A stretch of 64,000 bases of DNA from assembly GCA_938743325.2 (NCBI GenBank), contig OW568904.1, positions 186,001 through 250,000 on the forward strand, in the 5' to 3' direction. Positions 41,535 to 52,900 of this stretch are shown here, piece by piece. The position numbers were made by a program, and so were the translations under genes. The DNA comes from Pycnococcus provasolii. Lineage: Eukaryota > Chlorophyta > Pseudoscourfieldiophyceae > Pseudoscourfieldiales > Pycnococcaceae. A model generated the notes under the pieces. That model had not been told where the DNA came from. It did not search any database and saw only the letters and a program-made list of their open reading frames with translations. Every line of letters begins with the position of its first letter. The first letter of the stretch is position 1.

Positions 41535-42029
41535 GTCAGCACAGAGGATTAATGACCTACTCAAGGTAGTGTGCGTCCCAACCGTACGAATTAATTCGTC
41601 GGAGGCTTCGTGTGCGTTAGCTCACGAAAGCCGGAATGGCGTTGCCTGTAGGGGGCATCCCTGCGGTAGCGGCCTGCCGGTAATGCTGTGAGCTGGATCA
41701 ACGGTGGGTCCCAGCCGAGGGGCTGTAGGCTACCGAGCCCAGCTAGCAAGGTTCATCCTGCTCTCTGGACAACCAACTTTACTCCGAAATATCCAGTACT
41801 GTACATGCCGTGCTGTAATATTGGATTAGGGTTTGCAGAAGGCAGAGGGCATGCATCTAGGGTTAGGGTTAGGGTTACGATCGAATTAAAACCATACTGT
41901 ATACATGCCGTGCGTGCTGTAATATTAGAATTTAGATTAGGGTTTGCCGCGTCGGATCCCGTTTTGTGATGTTTTCTGCTTTTTCTCGCACCGCGTCCCC
42001 CTCCCCCCAACACACTCCAAAAGCGCGCC
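41535..42029. other. Intergenic region with hairpin-rich segment and GGGTTA-containing duplications
   Basis: About 41,600-41,750 contains several adjacent short self-complementary pairs (for example GCTGG...CCAGC and GGGCT...AGCCC) and no frame. At 41,800-41,950 a segment CTGTA(TA)CATGCCGTG...GTAATATT...GATTAGGGTTTGC is duplicated around a short TTAGGG tract (41,859-41,876). No gene is supported. Confidence 0.4.
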
Positions 42030-44141
42030 ATGGCGGTGTGCCATGGCCGTGCGCGATGGATCCCACAACAACAACAACGCTCTGGTGTTGGTTTGTTGTC
42101 GTTGAAATATAGTGGTGGTGGTGGTGGTGGTGGTGGTTGGTGTGGTGTTGGCTCTCTTGGTGTTGGTTCCCTTTTTCTTGGTGTTCATCATTTGCATGTG
42201 AAGTTTTCATGTTCGTATTCACGTGTGTTACTGTTCATGGTGGTGTTCATGTTGGTGTTGTTGATTTCGATTTCTGGGGTGGATGCTTCATCAGGGACGG
42301 GGGGGGTATCGGGTTCATCCTCGTCATCCTCGTCATCTCACTCGTCGTCATCGTCTCGTTCTTCGCTGAAAGTGGCGTATGCGTCTGCTTTGAAAGCATC
42401 CAAGAAAGCGAGCCGGTTAAGTCGAATCCAGTTCGCGGCGTCACAGGTCGTCGAGATCTCAACAAAGTCGGCAGCTCACACAATGGATGACGACAATGGA
42501 GAGCCTCATTCCGCGGCGTTCTTCACATCCGAAGGGGCGGGTACTTCGTCCGACTTATTCCGAAAATGGGCGATGCCCATGCAGAGAGCGCACGTCAACG
42601 TCAACACAGCCGTACTCTCGGAGGAGGAGGAACAACAGACAACGCCGCCTCACATGCCCGCTCCTCCTGCGCACTTCGACGCGCGAATACGGTGGCCGGA
42701 GTGCATAGGAACCAGCGTGCCGCAGGGCGCGTGCGCAGCCTCGTGGGCACTCGCCGCGTCGGAGTCTCTAGCAGACCGCGCGTGCATCGCGAACTACGAC
42801 GGACTCGCAAACGCTAGGAGACGCGTCCTGTCCGCGGAAAGCCTGCTGACGTGCCACCGAAGGTCGCTCGGGTGCGCACTAGGTGGCGACGTCGCGTGGG
42901 CATGGCAACTTCTAGAAGCTTCCGGTGCGCCGGGGGCGGCGTGCCTGCCGTACACAAGCGGGAAAGTGCCCACGCACGACGTGCAGCGCAGCCTCACGAG
43001 CACAGTCTTGGCGCGGCGAGGAAGGAGACATCGAACGTCCACCGCGTCGGACGCGTGCACGCGCTTTCTCTCCGAGGGTGCGGCGGGAACCGCACCTGAC
43101 ACGTCAGGATGTGCGCCGCAAATTGCCGCGCCTGGGTCGTACGCCGCATTTCGAAGAGCCTTGCACGACGCACTGCGAACGCCTGAGAAGGATGCGCACG
43201 CACGAGTCATCGCGTCGTCCGTCGCAAACGACGGACCCGTCGACGCCACGCTCGCTCTGTACGACGATCTCGACGTCGCGTTTCGCGCGTGCGAGGCAAA
43301 TGCCACCACGCCGTGCGGCGTGTACGCAGGACCAGGCGAGGACGCGACATATCTCGGCGTCGTTGCCGTGTCCATTGTGGGATACGGCAATGCGCCGTGG
43401 CATGTGTCGCCGCCGAAACATCACAAGCAAGGTGCCGCTGCTGCTTCGCACAACGAGACCAAAAATGCGACAAACACGCAGGATGAGGGCAATGCGACGC
43501 AAGACGGCGGAAGACTGGGCTTGCACACGTCATATCTAGAACTCGCGAAAAAACGAATCACGGAACTGGCTGTGGAGCGCGACGCAAGGGCGGAGGCGGA
43601 ATATCCCCTGCCTCCCCCGTCGGCGTACGCGTCGTCGACGATGCGCACCTCTCACTTCGGTTCCAACAGGCACACCAAGGAAATGGCGGAGGCGGCGATG
43701 AAGTACTCACGCGAACATCCGCCAGCTCTCAGCGCGACGTCGCGCATTCGTGCACGTCAGATGGATGCGGAGCTGCCTATGAATGTCGACCGCCTACTTG
43801 CAGGCCACGCGAGAGCGGACGACCTCGCCAGCGCCGGCGCCGTGCTGGGCGGTGCGCCATTTTGGCTCGTCCGGCACTACTGGGGAGCGCGCGTCGGTTT
43901 GCCTGGTGGTCACCTCGTCGTGCCAATGTTCGACACCAAGCTGAGGTTAGAGGCATCCGCTGGTGCAGGTTTGCCTACGTTCGCTGCTCCGCAGTCGTCG
44001 CAGCAGGCGTCAATGGCGGCGCCTGGCTTGCCTACGTTCGCTCCGCAATCATCGTCGCAGCAGGTGGCAATGGCGGCGCCTGGTGAAGGAGATTCGGATT
44101 CATGCCCATCATCAGCGGCGGCGCAGATGGATAGTACTTAG
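42030..44141 (+). CDS. Secreted papain-fold (C1A) pseudo-peptidase
   Basis: This 703-residue protein keeps the papain-family framework but not its active site. Residues 216-240 read IRWPECIGTSVPQGACAASWALA, the usual Q-G-x-C-G-S-C-W-A-F block, with Gln232 (oxyanion hole), Cys235 and Trp239 kept and Ser238 at the nucleophile position. The later VVAVSIVGYG (about 444-453) has Val445 where His is normal. FWLVRHYWG (about 611-619) has His616 where Asn is normal. About 130 residues of low-complexity, charged sequence are inserted between these two blocks. A likely signal peptide starts at in-frame ATG 42,237 (MVVFMLVLLISISGVDA); the 69 upstream residues include a Gly run and may be untranslated. 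The C-terminus has two copies of a GLPTFA-PQSS-QQ-AMAAPG unit. A binding or inhibitory role is more likely than proteolysis (inference). Domain call is from motifs only. Confidence 0.7.
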   Translation: MAVCHGRARWIPQQQQRSGVGLLSLKYSGGGGGGGGWCGVGSLGVGSLFLGVHHLHVKFSCSYSRVLLFMVVFMLVLLISISGVDASSGTGGVSGSSSSSSSSHSSSSSRSSLKVAYASALKASKKASRLSRIQFAASQVVEISTKSAAHTMDDDNGEPHSAAFFTSEGAGTSSDLFRKWAMPMQRAHVNVNTAVLSEEEEQQTTPPHMPAPPAHFDARIRWPECIGTSVPQGACAASWALAASESLADRACIANYDGLANARRRVLSAESLLTCHRRSLGCALGGDVAWAWQLLEASGAPGAACLPYTSGKVPTHDVQRSLTSTVLARRGRRHRTSTASDACTRFLSEGAAGTAPDTSGCAPQIAAPGSYAAFRRALHDALRTPEKDAHARVIASSVANDGPVDATLALYDDLDVAFRACEANATTPCGVYAGPGEDATYLGVVAVSIVGYGNAPWHVSPPKHHKQGAAAASHNETKNATNTQDEGNATQDGGRLGLHTSYLELAKKRITELAVERDARAEAEYPLPPPSAYASSTMRTSHFGSNRHTKEMAEAAMKYSREHPPALSATSRIRARQMDAELPMNVDRLLAGHARADDLASAGAVLGGAPFWLVRHYWGARVGLPGGHLVVPMFDTKLRLEASAGAGLPTFAAPQSSQQASMAAPGLPTFAPQSSSQQVAMAAPGEGDSDSCPSSAAAQMDST

Positions 44142-44395
44142 TGGTGGTGTGGACTAAGATTTAATTTATTGATTCATTCAGTCAGTAATGGAAGAATGTA
44201 CTTCATTACACGTTTGTTGTTGTACCGCGCGTCGATCTCTCTCTGTGTCTCTCTCTCTTCATCTTCTTCTCAAGATGTGTTTGTTTATTTTGTTTGCTGT
44301 TTGTTTGTTAGTTTGCACGGAATCTTCTTCTTCATCGCCATCACCACCCAAAGAAAAGCAACTGAATTTGTACGCCGTTGTGGCAACAACAGCCC
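44142..44395. other. Convergent intergenic region
   Basis: Short CT-rich stretch (44,240-44,275) between two converging genes. No gene seen. Confidence 0.4.
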
Positions 44396-44475
44396 TTAGC
44401 AACCAAAGTACGTCAAGTATCCATCAGGTCCGAGGAATACGCGCATGTAGCTGAGTGTCGCGGTGACGACGTCGC

Positions 44476-44528
<53 letters not shown>

Positions 44529-45166
44529 GGTGAGTGAGTGAGTGAGTACAGAGGTAAAAGTAAGGAGAGCAAGCAAGTAAGTCAACAACAACAGCAATAT
44601 ATGTTCACGTACCAGTAGTACGTCTGGTACGTCTCTTGTTCCGTGTACTTCTGCGCCGCTTCCGCGACGCCAAAGCCGTACGGAAGGTCGAACGGCTGGA
44701 TGGTCAGGGTAGGCATGTATCCCGGTCGTCCAATTTGCACCTGCTTGGCGTTCACTTTGAGTGTTTGGACGCGCGACGGAGGTTGGTCTTTATCAGGCGT
44801 TGGCACGACGCTGTACGGCGTAGGCGTGTACCTTCCTTGTTCGGTGATTGAGAAGTTGGAGAAGTGCACGGCAGTTTTGGATGCGAGCTCGGATGGCCAG
44901 CTCCACTTGTTCCCATCGTACACGGGCATGACGTGGTCGTTTTCTTGAACGAAGTTGGTCGGATAGCAAGCGACCATACCCGCAACGCGTTCGTGGAACT
45001 GAAACACGCAAGTCACAGGCTTCGGTTCGTACAGAGTCGCGTTGATGGTGCCCATCGTAACCACAGCAGTCGACTGCGCATACGCCCATGACGACGACGA
45101 CGACGAAGTCATCATCACCACCACGAGGGAAACAACGGCACGACTCTTGAAGAACATCGTCATCAT
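44396..45166 (-). CDS. Secreted protein, two exons, unknown function
   Basis: Exon 1 is 45,166-44,613 and exon 2 is 44,474-44,396. The start Met (MMTMFFKSRAVVSLVVVMMT...SSWAYAQ) begins a clear signal peptide. The mature protein has few Cys, one FNFVQENDH-like beta-rich region and motifs such as GRYTPTPYSVVPTPDKDQPP. Reading on past 44,613 gives only a Cys run and a stop. The donor TG|GTACGTG and the acceptor ACAG|CGACG join in phase to give TYYCDVVTATLSYMRVFLGP and a natural end YLTYFGC, which looks much more like protein. The 138-bp intron holds a (GTT)n/(CAA)n microsatellite. No known domain is recognised. In-frame sequence above 45,166 is a GAGAAT repeat and is treated as 5' untranslated. 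Confidence 0.68.
44475..44527. repeat. (GTT)n microsatellite inside an intron
   Basis: About 17 uninterrupted GTT units on the plus strand, i.e. (CAA)n in the transcript, directly beside the 3' splice site of the two-exon secreted-protein gene. Confidence 0.9.
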
Positions 45167-46972
45167 TGTCAAAGACTCTTGAAAAGCAAGTGCAAGTGGT
45201 GAATGAGTGAGAATGAGAATGAGAATGAGCACACCTGCCTGAAGTGAAGTGAAGTCACTCCAGTCAGTCAGTCGATCAAACCACCTGGTACCACAAAACA
45301 AAAGAGACTATACTATATAGAGCTCCTCCTGAAGTCGACTTAGAAAGAAGTCCAATATTATATTTTCACCAGTCACCACACACACAACAAAGAAAACGAA
45401 AGTATGTACGTGAAAGCGAAAGCGAAACCTAGTAAGGGAAAAGGCACGTGCACCCCGAACGCTATTATATAAACTCCATTGACAGGTTTTACGTCTCGGA
45501 ACGTATTACGCCGTGACGAGAATACGACCACGAGGAGATTTTCAGATTTTCAGAACTTTTGAGATTTTTAGGTTTCGAAAAGCAATCCCCGAATTCATGG
45601 AAGGGATTTCAGGAGGTTTCCTTTTCCCTTGTGTGAGTGAGTTCTGTCGAGCACGGTCATGTTGTAACTATGATGTTGTAAATTATTGATGGGTGATCTG
45701 TTTGGGGTTTCCCCGCCTTCAGGGCTACCTTTAGGGTTTGGGACTTTAGGGTTGGGGGGAGGCGGGTCACCAGACCCTGCCGGCCGGCCCCATTTATTTC
45801 AGGTTAGGACTTAGGAATGGCCTCAGCAGTTTGGTCGCAGAGTTTGCGAAGACGCGCGAGTTTTATCGTAGTGTTTTACACGGTATGTATGTAGGCTTTT
45901 CGCCATGATGTTAACGGCCCATAATAAAGCACTCAGGGTTTTGCGGCGCGGGATCAGCTGGTGTCTGCAGCGGGTTCGGCGGGTGTCGCCTGAGGCGCGG
46001 CACCTTGAGATGCGGCTTGAGCTTGAGAAATATGTTGGATTTGGTCTGCGAGTTGTTGCAGGCGTTGTTGGATTTCGGCAGGTGTGAGGTGTGGCTGCGG
46101 TGTTTGAATATTCGGGGTACCATATATGGTACCCCCCTTTGGAAGGCGTTGGCAAGTTGCCTGTATCCCGCTCTATCGGTACCAAACCCGCACGTAGTAT
46201 TGTTATTTATAATATGGAGCTTTGACAAATTTAATTCTCGTAGAATTTGGGCATACATGCAAAAAGTTATTCTTTGTTAAGTGTGGCGTGTACACCTTAA
46301 GATTTTACCGACCATTTACCCCGACCATTAAGGTAATATGTTTAGTACCTTAAGCACAAAATAGACACCAAAACGTAATTTAGACATCTTCGTTTGTAAC
46401 GACCACTCGACCAGTTAGGGAAGTCTTAAGGCATCTAAAAGGCACGCATTAATTAACAATGCCCAATACTAGTTTGTAGCAATCTGATGATGCGTACACT
46501 AGTCGCAAACGTGTGCTAAAGAGGGTACTATATATGGTACCCTCACCTGAAAATTCATACAGCGGGCGCAGCGTCCGAGGCGGTGCGTGAAGGACGCGGA
46601 GGCATGCTACACTAGGAACGGCGAGCGGCGAAGCGAGGGCTTGCGAAGGATGAAGGGCTGAGAAGCACGAAGAACGCGTACGCAAGAGAGATGCGACGCG
46701 GCGGCGATGTCGTCCACAGGAACGACAAAGCAATGGCTGGGGCGAAGCCCTAGCCAGGAGGTGCCGGCAGGCACCAGGGTTACGAAGAAACCCTAACGTT
46801 TCAGCTCTAGGTTTCTTTTTCTTTCCGCCTTTCTTAACCTGGCAACGTTGCATAGCGTTGGATCACCAACACCCGCAGGGCACCTCCTGGTGAGCGCACA
46901 CAAACACACACAAGTCAGAACACGTCTGTCTGTCATTCTCCTCCACTCCACTCCACTTCTTCGTACATCACG
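45167..46972. other. Intergenic region, 1.8 kb, with paired palindromes
   Basis: No firm gene. A 22-bp perfect palindrome (GGGGTACCATA plus its complement) lies at 46,114-46,135, and a near-palindrome of the same type (GAGGGTAC-TATATA-GGTACCCTC) lies near 46,507-46,530. On the minus strand, about 46,110-45,957 reads a Gln/Ala-rich possible coiled coil (PAEIQQRLQQLADQIQHISQ) ending in TGA. It could be the end of a broken gene or element. The last 150 bp are the 5' flank of the receptor kinase. Confidence 0.4.
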
Positions 46973-49900
46973 ATGGTGATGCTTCATAAGATGATGTCCA
47001 CTCCGTGCTTGCTGCTCCTCCTTTTATGTGCTCAGGCGGTGCTCATGAGGATGACAAGCGCGCAGACGAACTGCTCGGGCGAGGGCACGACGTGGGGGCC
47101 GGGCATTGGCCCGCCGCCGGACGGGTGTGGTGGTGGCGGTGCACCGGCCACGCCCGCCGCCACGGATTCCAACACCATCTCCGTCACCTACTCCGTTTCT
47201 ACGGGCAAGTTCACAGGCACCATTGGCACGGCGTCCATCCCGTCCGTGACGGGACCCGCGCCCGCGGGATCGCTCGGAAACGTCGGGTACGCCACGAACG
47301 GGAACAACATCTACGGGCCTTTCGAGGCGGGTTTCGGAACCGCGCCGGACGCCTCCGTGGCGGAGCAGACGTTGCCGCCGCACCCGTGCTACGATGGCAC
47401 AAAGTACTTCGGGTACTGTCCCGCCGGAATGGACGTGGGCACGTGCGAGCACAGCCTCTTCAAGCAGTGCGGAGACGCTAACGTTCTCACCTCGCTCTTC
47501 ATGGACGCGTGCGGAGGCCACGCGACGCCGTACCACTACCACACCGACATCGTATGCAACTACGACGTCAACGCAGCCGGACACTCAGGCCTCGTCGGAA
47601 TCATGCTCGACGGCGTTGGCCTGTACGGCAAAAACGAGAACGGTGGCACGATGCCAACGGACCTCGACGCGTGCGGCGGTCACACGGGACCGGTTCCCGC
47701 GAACTCGACGTTCGCAGGCGGCATCTCGGCGTCCACGGTGTACCACTACCACATCCAGACGCAGCCACCGTACCTCAACGGATGCTTCGGCCCGGTTGCG
47801 TCGCTCGACACGTGCAAGGCGCTGTACCCCGGCAGTGACGGCGGCAATTCAGGTGCATGCGACGGCGCGACGACGATCAACATGGGCAACGGCGTGACGG
47901 AGACGTACGACGTCTGGTGCCCGTGCTACGAATCCACCGCGGCAACGACAACAACGACGACGACGACGGCGGCTCCCACGGCGGCTTCCACGCCCACGCC
48001 CACGCCCACGCCCACTAGTCTGGCCGAAACGATTGTCGACATTGCGACGTTCGCACAGCTTAAGGAGGCTGTGCACCACAAGACGAGTGGGCCGAGCACC
48101 TTGCGACTCACAAACGACATTTACTTCCCGACGGATGGATCTGTGCCGTCAGGAGGAATCATCCTGAAGTACGCCGTGCGTATCGTGGGCGCGTGCTCGT
48201 CGACGTCGCTCGTCGTATCTGGCACGGTGGCCGCCGGAACGTGTATGCTGGACGCGAAGGAGACGGACCGGCACTTCGATGTGAAGACGACTCAGTACAG
48301 TACGGCTGAGGTAGTGTTCGAGAAACTCGCTCTGGTAAACGGCAAGAAGACAGGGACTTATGATCAGGGAGGTGCTGTCCGTGCCTACGGGACGGGTGCG
48401 ACACGCTTCGAGCATGTCATCTTCAAGGATAACACGGTTCCACATGATGGAGGGGCGGTGCGTGCACGTGATAGCGGCAAGGCGACATTCACTTCGTGCC
48501 GCTTCATTGGAAACAAGGCATACGTACGTTCCTCCCCCCTTCCCCCCCTCAATCTCATTCTGCCTTGATTCGCCACTTGATCTCTCGCGGGCCCACTGTC
48601 ACCGTCTGTCAGTTTGTGATTTGATCGAACGACGGACTGCAGTTCAGTACACGCGCGCGTGTGTCTGTGATATGTGTTGATGCGTGCGATATACTCACCT
48701 GACTGGTAGTAGTGTATGGCGCCGCCGCCGTTCGCGCTGTGTCGCTATTATATCTTTGCTTGCTTGTTTTGCCGGAACGACTCGAGATACACATCCCTGA
48801 CACAACGACACTCCCCACCCTCCATTTCGCATACTCGCACACTTACGCCACGTTTCCACTCGACGACGCATGCTGATTTCTTCCGTTATTCAAAATTACA
48901 GATTGGAGGTGCTGTTTTAACGTACAAGACTGCGTCGAGTTTTACGGCGTGCACATTTGAGAACAACGAAGCGGTACGTATTTGTCTTACGAATAAGCGG
49001 TTGCTTATGCGAACACACGCCTTCATACTCTTTCTCTCTCTCAGGCTGCTGCTGTTGGTGCTGCTGCTTTCATACTCCGTCGTGATGGCTGTGCTCGCGA
49101 GACTTACGTCGCGTACGGCGACGACGGCGGTATTATTGGCGTCTGGCGATCGACGCAATCATCATCATTCTTATGGAAATCGAACGAACCTTCGCTTGGT
49201 GATGATAGGCAGCCTCGGACCGCGCTGCTTGGTCCCTTCGGAGAAAGCACGCCGTCTGTGATCGATGCTGCTGCTGCCATGGGCACTCACATGTGAATGC
49301 CGTCATCGTCTCTGACGCGCGTCACGAATGATCATCATCAGAAGATGTTCCGACATGTGAACGGGCGACAACTCGCGCTGTGTGTGTATCTACGCGTGCG
49401 CACAGTCGCCTCCGCCGCGGCGGTATTTCAGCGTTGCTGCTGGTGGCTGTCGGCGGTGAATCTCGTTCGAGCGTCGCAGACGTCCAAAGCTGCACTTCGA
49501 TATTTGCGTGCGGACAAATGACGATCGACGACAAAGAAAAAGTATTGAAGCTCGGCTCATCACAACAAGACAATACGATGGTTCCAGGACTGGATCGTTC
49601 GTTTCGTCTTTGCCGTTCGCGTACACAGCCAGGCGCCTACCGTCTACCGTCGCTGAGCCAGCCAGCCGCACCGCCATTCCCGCGACAGCGCGACATCACA
49701 TGACAGCAGCAGCAGCAACAACAACAACACGCCATCACTTGCGACGAGGAGCGGCAGTAGCACCAACACCAGCCTCTTTTATCTGCGGACGCGTATCATC
49801 AATGCGGATGGATGGAGAGGTGGAACAACCACATACAAGAACAACGAGACTAACAAACGACTCGCCCACACTTCCCACACACACCAAACTGCCTAATGGC

Positions 49901-52900
49901 CGATACCCGTAAAACCACACAGAATTATGGAGGTGCGGTGGACTTAGAATATGATTCCTCGTCGACGTTCACGTTGTGCACATTTCAGGGCAATCGGGCA
50001 TTGGGTGGGGCAGACTATGGGCACAATGTGATGGTCTGGGGCAGTTCCACCGATCCCGCCTCCGCCTCCTTCTACGCATGCACGTTCCTGGACTTACTGA
50101 GTGATGCCAATCATGGTGTGAGGAAAGGTGGTTCTGGTTATGATTCCTTCACGTTCTACGACAACGCGCCGCCGCTTCCTCCTTCTCCTCCTCCTCCATC
50201 TCCTCCTCCATCTCCTCCTCCATCTCCTCCTCCATCTCCTCCTCCATCTCCTCCTCCATCTCCTCCACCGCCACCAGCGCTGACGTACTCGTACACCACG
50301 GGCTCGTGGTCGTCGTGCTCTGCATCCTGTGATGGAGGTACGCAAACGCGCTCAGTCACCTGCGAACGCTCGGACGGCCAGGTCGTATCGGACTCGTACT
50401 GCTCGGGCTCGAAGCCATCGACATCTCAGTCGTGCAACACGCAGGAATGCCTCACGTACTCGTACGTCACGGGCTCGTGGACTTCGTGCTCGGCGTCATG
50501 CGGAGGAGGCACGCAGACGCGATCGGTGACGTGCCAGCGATCAGACAGCCAGATCGTGTCGGACTCGTACTGCTCAGACTCGAAGCCATCGACGTCTCAG
50601 GCGTGCAACACGCAGGCATGTGCGACAACTTCCACGACGACTAGGACTACTAATACGACGACGCACCCTACCGGGGATCACGACAAACCTTCAATCCTGA
50701 CGCCTGTCGACGCGTCGGTGGTGCTTACAGGCATGACGAAGGACCAATTTGACGCGGAGAAGTTCGCCATTGCGACAGCGCACACGGTGGAGATCAACGC
50801 GGAGGACATCACGGATGTGAAGGCTGAAGAGGTTGCCGCGTCGTCAAAGCGTCGTCGCTCTCTTACGGCGACTGACCTCAAGGTTACCTTCAAGGTGGCT
50901 GTGAAGGATGCGACGGAGGCGAAGGAGGTTAGCGACAGGTTGACTGAGGCTGCCAGAGACGGCTCGTATAAGTCGAACCTGAAGGAGGCCGGCATTACCG
51001 GCTTCACGGGCATCCAGGCGCCCACGGTGGCTACTGAGCAAGCTCCGGTGGAGGCAACACCAACGCCAGCGTCTACGACGACCAAGGCGCCGACTACCAA
51101 GACGCCCACGACGCTACCCCTTTCCCCGCCACCACCACCACCGCTGACGTACTCGTACACCACCGGCTCGTGGTCATCGTGCTCCGCATCCTGTGGATTA
51201 GGCACGCAGACGCGATCGGTGACTTGCCAACGCTCGTCAAACGGCCAGATCGTATCGGACTCGTTCTGCTCAGGCTCGAAGCCGTCGACATCTAAGGCGT
51301 GCAACGAGAACGTTTGCCCTCCCCCTCCACCATCACCACCACCATCTCCGCCATCGTCATCCTCCGGCGCAGATTCGGCGGCGGCCATCGGTGGTGCTGT
51401 GGTTGGCGTTCTTGCAGCAATTGGTGCAGGATATTTCATCATGCGTCGCTGCCGTGCCCAAAGTGCTTTGACAAATGTGAGTAACCATGTTGATATGGAG
51501 AGTGGTGGCAAGGAGCCAGAAAGTCCCGTGGAACAGTTCAACAACGCAAATTCGCAATTCCAGAAGCATTACGACAACTTTGGAAAGATCAGCGATGTCA
51601 CGAGATTCGGGACAAGTGTCGGCGGTGCTATTGGCTTACCCGGCGAGGGAGGAGGAGGAGGCGACGATCCCTCCCTGGCGGTTGAGGCTGGTAGAATGGT
51701 CGCCGCAGCAGGCCGATCTTTTCCATTCCTGGGACCTCTGTTTGAGATTGCCAATGCCATCTATACGCAAGCGGAGCGTGCGCGCATCTGCAAGGAGAAC
51801 TGCCGCATTCTTTCTGACCTCGTGCGTGCCGTTATTTCGGCAATCAAAGACGCAGAGGCCTCTAATCCTGAAGTCATCAGGCGGCACGAAGGGCGCATCA
51901 ATGATCTCCGTGGCGTCTTGACGCGTGTGTACGGCTACATCGAATCTTTCAACAAGAAGGGATGGTTCATGAAGTTCGTGAGTGCGATGACGTACGTGAA
52001 TGATTTCAAACTTCATGATAGCGAACTGCGTAATCACATCAGCGCGGTGGGACTTGCCATTCATCTCGCGCCCACGACGCATAAGTACACCGATGAGACG
52101 GCGGCTTTGCGTGCATACATTGAGCAGAACGGCGGTGCGAATAGTGCACTCGCAAACGAAACGTGCCGAGGTGAGATTACGAGAATGCTTGGCGTCGAGT
52201 CGCAGGTGCTGAGTGCAGAAATCGCGGGACTTGCTGAGCTCGTGCAATCTGGTACCCGGCGCATCTCTGACAAGCTGAATCAGCTCGACGCCAAATTTGA
52301 TGCCAAGATGGAAGAGATGGTGGATGCATTATTCAAAGCTCAGGCTCAGCAAGGGAATGAGCGCGCATCGTCTGCTAATAAAAAAGGATCGTCGTCGCTT
52401 GAAGCAATGAAGGAAGCTCTTCCAGCGTTTGTCATCCGCTCGAAAGATATCAAGAAGATGGCGATCGTCGGCGAGGGAGGCTTTGGTGTCGTTCACAAGG
52501 CAACGATGAAGGGGGGGACACAAGTCGCAGTGAAGGAGTTGCATGCTCACCGCCTGAATCGGCCGTCCATCAAGGATTTCATCAAGGAGGCGAATATTCT
52601 TTCACAGCTCAAGCACCCGAATGTGATGGCGTTCTACGGCGTGATTCTCGAGCCTCCTATGTATGCGATGGTAATTCACTACCTAGAAAATGGCAACATG
52701 CACGATTCGCTCGTCGACGAGGATCAAAAGCTTGCGTGGAGTTTGCGTATGCGCTGGGCACTTGGTCTCGTCGCGGGTGTGAACTACCTACACAACTGCG
52801 ATCCTGTGGTTATACACGGCGATATCAAGAGCATGAACGTTTTACTTGATGCCAATAAAAATGCCGTGTTGTGTGACTTTGGTATGGCAAATGTCAAAAC

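Noticed and set aside
41571-41770. Group II intron
   Set aside because: Only a GTGCG-like start; no recognisable domain V or exon context.
43104-43533. Minus-strand frames opposite the pseudo-peptidase
   Set aside because: Antisense shadows in GC-rich coding sequence; Arg-rich, no start context.
49044-49260. Open stretch after a splice-acceptor-like tract as an extra exon of the receptor kinase
   Set aside because: Its translation (Ala-rich, then irregular) does not fit the beta-helix repeat, and direct joining of 48,973 to 49,923 keeps the repeat in phase. It is kept only as a possible alternative exon.
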